Assembly: GCA_963576725.1 (NCBI GenBank)
Contig: OY755243.1
Location: forward strand, 77,293,349-77,357,348
DNA from: Azorinus chamasolen
Lineage: Eukaryota > Mollusca > Bivalvia > Cardiida > Solecurtidae
Reading direction: 5' to 3'
DNA: 64,000 bases
In this document: piece by piece, positions 24,401 to 28,100 of the stretch
Layout of the letters: each line of letters starts with the position of its first letter
Numbering within the stretch: the first letter of the stretch is position 1
Translations under genes and position numbers: made by a program
Notes under the pieces: generated by a model
Database searches by the model: none
What the model saw: only the letters and a program-made list of their open reading frames with translations
Told to the model about the DNA's origin: nothing

Positions 24401-24940
24401 TATAAAACACATGTACTTAGGTCTTGTCAAACTTATACCATTTATCTAGCCGAAAATGTGCAAAACATTTCATCCTGTACAAAATAATTCAGAGGTCCAT
24501 CAAAATGTTTTATCTTGGTAGGAATGGCAAGGCAGATTCGGTCTTGATTGAGCATATATTTTCGTTGAAAATTAAATTGAGTCAGATTGAGTAGCTCAAT
24601 ATTTCAGACTCTAGATACTTTTATGAAGCTGAGCCCAAGGGGTTCAACTGTAGTCTTTGAAATATGTATTGACATAAAAAAAAATAAAGACTACTTCTGT
24701 TATTTTCTGTTAGGGAAAATCGGTACGATGAAACTGAATATCAAATAAAGTGTGCCAACGTTGTTTCATCAAATTGTGAAAATACCAATTAGCACAAGCT
24801 TCCATAGCAACAATAAATTGGGACAGGTGCGTCGTGCTATTTATTTTATTGAGACAGACATGGACAAAGTCTTACAAACTGCATATATTCACTCACTCGG
24901 ATAAAACAAAGGTTCCCTTTCGATTGACTGTCGTTGCCAT
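105..24940 (-). CDS. CARD-APPBP2-like TPR protein gene (nine exons, 3' end off the window)
   Basis: Minus-strand exons: 24897-24940, 21237-21445, 16278-16708, 14928-15620, 14052-14176, 12221-12326, 10777-10981, 9566-9746, 105-277. All have GT/AG borders and matching phases, giving about 722 residues before the window ends. Residues about 29-103 look like a CARD (death-fold helices, with VLTEDDLRRV and WYKAFRDALL). Residues 104-212 are an acidic, low-complexity linker. From WIPTPENF (216) on, the order of segments follows vertebrate APPBP2 as I remember it: YIDAEKV, LRNRNYNFLG, AEKLAVYAVQ, LPEDH, SLLGQVYSKM, then a TPR pair. APPBP2 (PAT1) is a TPR substrate receptor of CUL2 ubiquitin ligases. 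The CARD implies homotypic death-domain signalling, so an innate-immune or apoptotic adaptor is plausible; this is inference. The remaining C-terminus, perhaps 60-90 residues, lies left of position 1. Family assignment is from remembered similarity, not a search. Confidence 0.8.
572..985. mobile_element. Element of about 410 bp with long terminal inverted repeats
   Basis: The left end (577-636) and the right end (920-982) are inverted copies: AAACAGAGAGTCCTTTCAGT on the left reappears as ACTGAAAGGACTCTCTGTTT on the right, continuing about 60 bp with few mismatches. Inside is a GATC-type hairpin at about 637-710. The right end abuts the TTAACCC start of the next element. There is no coding capacity. 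Confidence 0.7.
974..1187. mobile_element. TTAA-type MITE, family B (AGAGCATTTGCTC core)
   Basis: It is bounded by TTAACCCTTTCCTCC and GGAGGAAAGGGTTAA. The core palindrome has arms AAACCATTGTGAT / ATCACAATGGTTT and the apex GAGCAAATGCTC. The termini and the TTAA duplication fit piggyBac-like non-autonomous elements. It has no ORF. Confidence 0.85.
1279..1526. mobile_element. TTAA-type MITE, family A (GATC hairpin core), reverse orientation
   Basis: It starts TTAACCCTTTACTCC and ends GGAATAATGGGCTAA (degenerate). The core is AAACAGAGAAG...CAGACGGCTCC-TAGAGGAGCCGTCTGATCAGGG. The flank GATTCTACACTTTCTGTTATGG and a GAATATTCATG-like repeat are the family A signature seen throughout the window. 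Confidence 0.8.
1808..2059. mobile_element. TTAA-type MITE carrying the TTAAAGCAGG hairpin core
   Basis: TTAACCCTTTACCC at the left and GGTAAAGGGTTAA at the right enclose a near-perfect palindrome at about 1858-1931 (arms AAAGCAGG-TGAAAGTAAAGC). The arms resemble the core of the TA-type family rather than that of families A or B, so it is a chimera of TTAA ends with a different core. Confidence 0.75.
2233..2445. mobile_element. TTAA-type MITE, family E (GAGGGCTCC core)
   Basis: TTAACCCTTACAGTGCGGG at the left and TTGTAAGGGTTAA at the right. The core is AAACAGTG...CCAGATGAGAGGGCTCC-TAGAGGAGCCCTCTCATC...CACTGTTTG. A truncated relative begins at 10553. Confidence 0.8.
3523..4176. mobile_element. 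TTAA-type MITE family A split by a tandem-repeat element
   Basis: The outer element starts TTAACCCTTTACTCCATG and ends TATGGAGTAAAGGGTTAA. Its sequence runs normally to ATAAGCAA (about 3670) and resumes at AGAGCAGACCCTG (4077), so about 400 bp are inserted in the left arm of the core hairpin. Confidence 0.8.
3690..4075 (+). repeat. Tandem-unit element with GACAGAC...GGGGGCATAAAAA end
   Basis: Two diverged copies of a roughly 155-bp unit (starting near 3709 and 3866: TGACCTYTGACYYTGAAGG ... CAAAAGTTATG) are followed by a purine-rich stretch (GACAAACAGACAGGGCAAAAA) and a terminal hairpin, GCCCCCAGATC / GATCTGGGGGGC. An open frame over it (3875-4060) is not conserved coding. Confidence 0.7.
4851..5059. 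mobile_element. TTAA-type MITE, family B
   Basis: TTAACCCATTCCCTCATATG at the left; the right end is GAGGGAATGGGTAAA, with a degenerate TTAA. The core GAGCATTTGCTC-TTATGGAGCAAATGCTC is flanked by AAACCATTGTGATAAATA arms. Confidence 0.8.
5513..5720. mobile_element. TA-type MITE, family C
   Basis: TA-CAGCAGAACCTGTCTTAAG at the left and GAGAGGTTCTACTG-TA at the right, as in Tc1/mariner/pogo-like ends. The core is AATGCAGAAATCTCC-AGTAGGAGCTTTCTGTATTAC. The intact CCTGTCTTAAGCGG here serves as the empty site for the insertion in the copy at 11024. Confidence 0.8.
5719..5912. mobile_element. TA-type MITE, family C, sharing its TA with the previous copy
   Basis: Begins TA-CAAGAAAACCTGTCTAAAG and ends GGCAGGCTCTACTG-TA. 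Its left TA is also the right TA of the 5513-5720 copy, so one inserted at the edge of the other. Confidence 0.75.
6117..6353. mobile_element. TTAA-type MITE, family A
   Basis: Left TTAACTCATTACTT, right AGTAAAGGGTTAA. Internal GGTCATGGCAGAAACTACAG and CAGATCCTGATCAGACCACTCC hairpin. Diverged copy. Confidence 0.75.
7045..8290. repeat. 40-bp minisatellite inside a TTAACCC element
   Basis: After TTAACCCTTTATTCC at 7049, the unit GCAAACAGTGTATACCCAGA (first half of a 40-bp period) recurs at 7086, 7126, 7166, 7206 and 7246, and again at 8193 and 8233. The unit is one arm of the usual MITE hairpin amplified in tandem. The array is interrupted at 7256-8164 by a TA-type element. Confidence 0.85.
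7256..8164. mobile_element. TA-type DNA element of about 0.9 kb inserted in the minisatellite
   Basis: TA-CAGTAAAACTTGACCTAACG at the left and AACACAGGTTTTACTG-TA at the right. Subterminal GGTCACC and CGGCCA repeats occur near both ends. Longer and more GC-rich than the small family C MITEs, it may be a deletion derivative of a Tc1/mariner- or pogo-like transposon. No transposase frame is recognisable. Confidence 0.75.
9566..9746 (-). CDS. Exon 8: TPR repeat segment
   Basis: Acceptor GTTTCAG, donor GAAAA|GTGAGT. It encodes SALQWKAFHVNKETQEATLR, an Ala-rich TPR helix (LAEAEAKQALELVMQQYGEV), then SLRTAQVYSLLGQVYSKMEK. This matches the APPBP2 stretch with NKETEQRLLQEAHDL and YGNLGRLYQSM. It leaves AA to complete Lys with exon 9. 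Confidence 0.88.
9747..10776 (-). repeat. Intron 7 of the CARD-APPBP2-like gene
   Basis: Contains a nested pair of MITEs (9787-10261), another family A copy (10259-10487, which appears to share the flanking TTAA region) and a truncated family E copy from 10553. I see no coding sequence. Confidence 0.75.
9787..10261. mobile_element. Family A MITE containing an inserted family B MITE
   Basis: The outer copy opens TTAACCCTTTACCCC at 9787 and closes near 10261 (AAGGGTTAA). The inner family B element (9817-10047) lies between CATGTTTAA and TTAAGAAATA. Family A normally reads CATGTAAGAAATAATG here, so the inner element sits in a TTAA within the outer one. Confidence 0.8.
10777..10981 (-). CDS. Exon 7: TPR repeat segment with LPEDH motif
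   Basis: Acceptor TTTACAG, donor TCTG|GTAAGT. It encodes FALSTAKKIYCCDTIQLAFA, then YYYHAHEALRIAKKNLPEDH and PMLYLFLHTS. The LPEDH followed by a hydrophobic run is shared with APPBP2 at the same position in the domain order. Phase 0 in, phase 1 out. Confidence 0.88.
10982..12220 (-). repeat. Intron 6 of the CARD-APPBP2-like gene
   Basis: Holds the family C copy 11024-11342 with a nested short family A copy, a family A copy at about 11461-11702, and a diverged GATC hairpin fragment near 11728-11900. The stretch 11900-12220 shows nothing recognisable. Confidence 0.7.
11024..11342. mobile_element. TA-type MITE family C with a nested 100-bp TTAA element
   Basis: TA-CAGTAAACCTGTCTTAA, then a 100-bp element from 11039 to 11138 (TTAACCCTTTACTCC ... 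GGAGTAAAGGGTTAA), then TTAAGCGACCATTAATATGG, and the right end GACAGTTCTACTG-TA. Uninterrupted family C copies read CCTGTCTTAAGCGG, which proves a TTAA target duplication. Confidence 0.9.
12221..12326 (-). CDS. Exon 6: TPR repeat segment
   Basis: Acceptor TATTTCAG, donor ACT|GTAAGC. The first base completes a Lys codon with exon 5. It then encodes KQFGLRNPLYLKALLHLCHF and STEFKQDEAGLTLAT. FGLRNPLYLKALL corresponds to the FGSKHPKYSDTLL segment of APPBP2, the usual TPR turn of GxxHPxxxxxLxxL type. Confidence 0.85.
12421..13740 (-). mobile_element. Degraded LINE fragment with (ATT)n tail
   Basis: The 3' end is at the left: a (TAA)n microsatellite (about 12424-12451) followed by CTTTATTTCAAGAGGGTAAC and a GGCCCTCAAA box shared with the other LINE tails. 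At 13455-13727 a C-terminal reverse transcriptase remnant reads MYKVSKNTCPPYIKELF ... GPTIWNCLPQHLR, matching the end of the RT ORF at 19460-20887. Between them, about 12846-13060 and 13121-13351 are a tandem duplication. Confidence 0.75.
13738..13893. mobile_element. TA-type MITE, family C (left end lost)
   Basis: Core GGTTGCTTAATGCAGGACAAA ... CTCCTCTAGGAG ... TTTGTCCTGAAATAAGC, ending GAGGTTTTACTG-TA. The left terminus merges into the LINE fragment. Confidence 0.7.
14052..14176 (-). CDS. Exon 5: TPR repeat segment
   Basis: Acceptor TTTCTCAG, donor CCAA|GTAAGT, phase 0 in and phase 2 out. It encodes EVKKENTGVVIDTLCNAVMT followed by YCARWQVKRAEKLAVYAVQYA. The KRAEKLAVYAVQYA helix corresponds to the KKAEQLIKHAVYLA helix of APPBP2. 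It is too short to stand out as an open frame and was found by following the homology. Confidence 0.85.
14177..14927 (-). repeat. Intron 4 with two family A MITEs
   Basis: A reverse family A copy lies at about 14225-14447 (core CAGATGGCTCC-TGTAGGAGCC) and a second copy at about 14750-14893 ends GAAAGGGTTAA, 35 bp from the exon 4 donor. Between them (14450-14750) is a diverged hairpin sequence with no recognisable ends. Confidence 0.7.
14928..15620 (-). CDS. Exon 4: APPBP2-like helical and TPR core
   Basis: Largest exon, 231 codons, phase 0 at both ends (GAAG acceptor, AAG|GTAAAA donor). Residues 229-459 include LPTGFELCMCDTVQEIL, GYYIDAEKVMSVLMAFL and IKLMHLRNRNYNFLGAS, which align in order with APPBP2. 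The segment where vertebrate APPBP2 has its BC/CUL2-box-like helix (around PENIQFDVYYKL) is here IPDEHFHKLERSADSADKEQ. It is quite diverged, so ligase binding cannot be assumed. Confidence 0.9.
15656..16141. mobile_element. Two adjoining TTAA-type MITEs in intron 3
   Basis: The first is 15656-15917 (TTAACCCTTTCCCTG ... GAACGAAAGGGTTAA). The second begins with the same TTAA and runs to about 16141 (AAAGGGTTAA). They share one TTAA rather than each having a private pair. Both carry GATC-type core hairpins. Confidence 0.75.
16278..16708 (-). CDS. Exon 3: CARD helix 6, acidic linker, start of APPBP2-like region
   Basis: Acceptor TTTACAG, donor ACG|GTATGT. Residues 85-103 (DKGKQVDWYKAFRDALLNP) complete the CARD, so the intron splits the domain before its last helix. 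Residues 104-212 are rich in Lys, Asp, Glu and Asn and appear disordered. The last 13 residues, WIPTPENFRSLLT, match the first conserved segment (WIPETL...) near the N-terminus of APPBP2. This exon therefore contains the fusion boundary. Confidence 0.85.
16734..16934. mobile_element. TTAA-type MITE, family B (shortened core)
   Basis: TTAACCCATTCCCTCATAGG at the left, GGAGGAAAGGGTTAA at the right. The core has lost one arm half: AAACCATTTTGATAAATAGA runs directly into GCATTTCACAATGGTTTC. Confidence 0.8.
17481..18560 (-). mobile_element. Cluster of LINE 3' tails
   Basis: Three related tails in the same orientation, near 17484-17590, 18112-18260 and 18455-18560. Each has (TGAA)n/(ATGA)n, then an ACTTTATTTNACGAGGGT-like block, CTCRRTTAG, GAGGCCCTCAAA and ACATTTCATAC. 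The same block ends the fragment at 12421. Together they indicate one LINE family with a short simple-repeat 3' end. Confidence 0.7.
19460..20945 (-). mobile_element. 5'-truncated non-LTR retrotransposon reverse transcriptase
   Basis: One 475-codon frame (stop at 19460-19462) extends upstream in frame to about 20945 (KAAQVEIGPRILKLSANL). RT motifs numbered from its first Met: NNYRPISILP (41-50), QSGFRKNHSCET (78-89), VDFKKAFDLVDH (113-124), GVPQGSILGP (170-179), YADD (203-206). The C-terminal GPSIWNKIPE is typical of Jockey/CR1-like clades. The apurinic endonuclease domain and 5' end are missing, as in normal truncated insertions. Its tail is probably the one at about 18455, giving a 3' UTR near 1 kb. 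The intact reading frame suggests a fairly young copy. Confidence 0.88.
21019..21209. mobile_element. TA-type MITE, family C, beside a CARD exon
   Basis: TA-CAGTAAAATCTTGATTAAA at the left and ATCGAGATTTTATTG-TA at the right. Near-perfect core palindrome: TTAATGCATGGTGAAAGTCA, then AGAAAGCTGGAGCTTTCT, then the inverted arm. Confidence 0.85.
21237..21445 (-). CDS. Exon 2: CARD helices 1-5
   Basis: The acceptor is a T-rich tract ending TTTTAG at 21446 and the donor is CCAG|GTGAAA. It encodes residues 15-85, including RINRIALVQELRVEHVLQHL, the turn VLTEDDLRRV and KARTLVDLLP. Spaced leucines plus the ...LLP end match the CARD pattern. The exon ends in phase 1, and exon 3 supplies AC to make Asp85. 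A TA-type MITE ends only 28 bp beyond the donor. Confidence 0.85.
22254..22590 (-). mobile_element. TRIM-like miniature LTR element with tRNA-like LTR module
   Basis: Read on the minus strand. A partial 5' LTR (about 22590 to 22510) ends AGAAACCCCTGTTACA; after a 2-nt gap comes TGGTGCCCAACATGGGAC (22507 downward), a primer-binding-site-like sequence close to the complement of a tRNA-Lys 3' end. A short non-coding interior follows. A second LTR-like block then ends AGAGAAACCCCGGCTACA at 22254. Both blocks contain GTAGAGTGCTTGA (A-box-like) and CCACACC; the second also has GTTCGATCCCC (B box). No protein is encoded. Confidence 0.6.
22596..22762. mobile_element. Right part of a TTAA-type MITE (family A2, reverse)
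   Basis: GATCAGGGTCTGCTCTGTTTG, then AATTTGAAAGATCTGTTTC, GAATATTCAGTAGGTATTG and the end ACAGGGAAAGGGTTAA. Its left arm was displaced or replaced by the TRIM-like insertion. Confidence 0.7.
23121..23755 (-). repeat. Internally tandem element (family J), three-unit copy
   Basis: Opens AACAAGAGCTGTCCGCAGAC and GCGCGCTCCACTTT, closes with the hairpin CCACTTTTTGAAAAAGTGG. Units of 170 bp start with CTAAGTCRAAAAGGGGMATAAC at about 23181, 23351 and 23521. A shorter copy in opposite orientation lies at 29146-29602. Confidence 0.8.
24897..24940 (-). CDS. Exon 1 of the CARD-APPBP2-like gene (start codon)
   Basis: ATG at 24940-24938 encodes MATTVNRKGTFVLS and leaves two bases (GA) before a GTGAGT donor. 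These join the single T that opens exon 2 to give Asp15 with no frame break. The start was chosen because phase and donor quality both fit and because it lies 136 bp from the opposing ClpP start, as expected for a divergent promoter. There is no protein homology in this short exon, so a different first exon remains possible. Confidence 0.6.
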
Positions 24941-25076
24941 TTTGTGATGGAAACAGTCTATTTATCAAACAAAATGAAAAGAGTAACAGTCGTCAGCCAG
25001 ACATATTTAATTTCGGATACCTTCTAACGGAAGTTGCTGAAACGGTGTCGATATAAAAAATTCAACCTGTTACAAA
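24941..25076. promoter_or_regulatory. Compact divergent promoter between CARD-APPBP2-like and ClpP genes
   Basis: Only 136 bp separate the two proposed start codons on opposite strands, so both 5' UTRs and promoters must overlap or lie in first introns. I see no convincing TATA box positioned for either gene. Inference depends on both first exons being correct. Confidence 0.5.
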
Positions 25077-25112
25077 ATGAGCGTTAGCAGTGTCCTATCT
25101 AGACTTTTAAGA
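25077..25112 (+). CDS. CLPP: CLPP exon 1 (targeting presequence)
   Basis: ATG gives [12 protein letters not shown], followed by GTGCGT as donor. This is a weaker donor than usual, but phase 0 matches exon 2. The amphipathic basic composition fits a mitochondrial presequence. It was chosen over downstream Met codons because it supplies a start and presequence. An alternative is initiation at the Met in exon 2. Confidence 0.6.
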
Positions 25113-28100
25113 GTGCGTATTATGCCTGATCAGCTAAAATCCATGTACTATATTCAAAGCGAATTCATTAATTACCTGAACCTATTTGCATTTCAGATTA
25201 ATATTATCCGAAAAGGAAATTGTAAGCCGGGCGAATCCAGGTCAAATCGGACCAAAACCAAATCGGCCTGGGTCATATCGGACCGGGTCAATTCGGACCA
25301 TAGGGCTAAGGGGTCTGTACCGCTTCATGGGAGTCTATATATACTATATAATAGTATGTATAGACTCCCGTGAAGCGGTACAGACCCCTATGAATAGGAC
25401 CACTCTATATAGATGCTTGTTTTTTTAACCGAAGTTTGTTATTTTAATTGACTTACATGTATGGAGGAAGAGGTATATAGCATGGTCTCACCGTCTATCG
25501 AACCTCTTAACCTTTGACCAGGAACAGAAAACGTTTACTTTGAATATTGAAGAAAAAAATAAATCAGCAGTTCAAAATAATCTTTTATACATACCTTGAA
25601 ACAATTAAATATTTTTATCCTCATCTGTTAATCCCCAAACAATCCAGTGTTCCCCACCACCCGCATAACAAAAACAAAAATGGCTGCCAGAAAAACACCT
25701 GCTTATCGAACCTTTATTTTAGAAACTGTTTACTGTAACATAATACTCAAAGTCACGTGATTTCATCATGGGCACGCGACCTTTGCATAAGCTGAAGGGG
25801 TCAGAGCTGTCAAACATTTTTAATGTTGTACACTTTTCAATTTATGTTGATATTCTATAACGTATTAAGAGTTTTCTCATGTTTAGCATAGTTGAACGGA
25901 AAATAAACTGTATTGACCTGTTTATGACGTATATTTCGTTTTTAAAGCTACGAGGCGTTGTTTACAGACAAAGCAACGGTACTCATGATTTTATGACGTA
26001 GTATGCACTTGTACATGCGTAAAAACACAAAAAAATGAAAGGTTCGACAAACAGGTGAGGTTTGATAGAAGGTGAGTGTACGATATGTAGCCGGGTAGAG
26101 ATTATGGTGAAATAAGTTGATAGGCTTTACTGTGTGGCTTGGTAGCTCAGTCGGTAGAGTGTTGGCATGGTAAGCCAGAGGCCCTGGGTTCGAGTCCCAG
26201 TTGAGTCACAACTTTTTCACCATGTTACATTTGGCGCCCAACGTAAATAACCCACAGGGTGATTAATATGAAGATAATTTGTAATAGTAAGAAACTCGTG
26301 GAGTGTTCTTTGAGTAAGAATTGGGGACGAATTCTTTTGTAAAGGGCCCTAGGTTTGAGTCCCAGTCGAGTCACAATTTTTTCACTATGTTACATTATGT
26401 TTGCCATCATTAATTGTAAACAGCATTCTTTAATCAACTGATGATTGTGTAATCAATTGTTACTTACCTGCATTATTATTGTTTAGCTGAATTGTATTTT
26501 TCACAACCCGTTTCGGATAATGTAGGCAGTCGGTGAATAAAAGAGAAATTAGAAGTCATCTTACAAATATTTCAACAGGAAATGAAATAAGAAAGAAGGA
26601 GTGCAAAATTACATAATAATATTATTTTTTATGGGTTGCAAGTAATGTAGAATTGGGTCAGAGGCTTAGTTGGAAATTTGCTTACTGATCTGAGTCTACA
26701 CTAGTTGTAACACCTTATTTTTCCAATGAGTAAAAGAACCAATTATAGCGAACAAATAAATGCCAGTCCGGTGCGGCATGAAAAGTGTGCAGAACAAGTT
26801 TATATGTTTGAATAAATAAATGTCAAATTCATGATTAAACTCATCTTTATATCATACTGTGGTAAAATAGTTAAAAAATATATAAGTTTGTATGAGTAAA
26901 TTACCATTATAACAAAAAGGTCCGATTGAACCTGGTCTGATTTGGACCTATTCCGATTTGACTCGAGGTCCGATTTGGTTTTGGTCCTATTTGACCCCTT
27001 CCCAACCCCGGCACATCTGGAACCCTAAGCCTGTCAGTTTGTGAGCCGCTGCCACACATTCAATGACAGTTTGGCTTCTTCCATTTTCTGTACCTTAATA
27101 TCAAATACACTGATATTGCAAGCTATATACATGACGTATTAATCCTTTACTCCATACGCCTTTGTAAACAGAGTAGATCCAGATCAGATGACTCCTATAG
27201 GAGCTGTCTGATATGGGTCTGGTCTGTTTATTTGATATAATATAGATATGATTCTACAGTTTCTGCGTGTGTCTGTGTCTATGTGCAATTATAACAGTTA
27301 ATTTAATTGATATTCATGATGTCATTATTTCTTACATTAATAGTCTTGGAGTAAATACATGTAGTTAAAGAGTGTAACGGAAAGCGATTCAAAACTCTAA
27401 ACATCTGGTTAATTAAATTAAATTATTGAATATTCATGAAGTGATCAAAAGAGTGGTTACAGCATAGGGTTTGGTGGAGAAATGATGATTTTAGTATTTG
27501 GGTACGCACCTTTATCTGGAGAGAGGAGAGCGGGTGTCTGAATACTGACAGTAATTAGAGTATATATAAAAACAAATGAAATTGGTCACAGCAGTATGTG
27601 TACAGTGTTAATTTCTTTTACAGACTGGCTTGGCAAAGCAACGGCATGCACGGTGCCTGCACAAAACAGTAAAAATGAACCTGCCAATAATCCCCATTGT
27701 TACAGAGGATTCAGGAATGGTTGACCGGCCATCAGACATATTCTCCAGACTTCTTAAAGATAGGATTGTTATGGTGATGGAACCAGTAAGTTGACTTTAT
27801 CTGTCTTTAACCCTTTCCCTCATGTAAACGCTTTTTCACACATTTGCAAATGGAGTAGACCCAGATCAGACGGCTTCTATAGTTTCTGCTCTGTTTGCTA
27901 ATGGAAAGATCTGCTTCTTTACTTTATAAAATGACTACAATGTTCTACCTTCCACATTTCATTTTATCCATGAATATTCAGTAAAATTAATATTTGGAAT
28001 AAACGTAGAACAGGTTGAGGGTTAATGAGACTAATGAAACACTTACTATAATAGAACCTCTTGTACTGTGCTAAAGACAAAATGAAAAATAACCCTTACG

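Larger units (their letters stand above)
21446..24896 (-). repeat. Intron 1 of the CARD-APPBP2-like gene
   Basis: Holds a GACAGACAGACAGACAGG ... GGGGGCATAAAAA element end (about 21890-21970), a family A MITE start at 22056, a TRIM-like element (22254-22590), a reverse TTAA element end (to 22762), an internally tandem element (23121-23755), and a 36-bp tandem duplication near 24273-24342 (GAATAGGAAGAAATGTAAG repeated). At 24115-24205 is a cluster of GGTACCGARTCG motifs. No coding exon is seen. Confidence 0.7.
25113..27623 (+). repeat. CLPP intron 1 with inverted GGTCAAATCGG-type element
   Basis: Contains a transposon-like structure whose ends (25212-25300 and 26920-27000) are inverted arrays of GACCAAAACCAAATCGG-like motifs, a perfect hairpin (25306-25391), a TRIM-like element (26086-26394) and a reverse family A MITE (27139-27367). 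The stretch 25400-26080 shows nothing recognisable. Confidence 0.65.
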
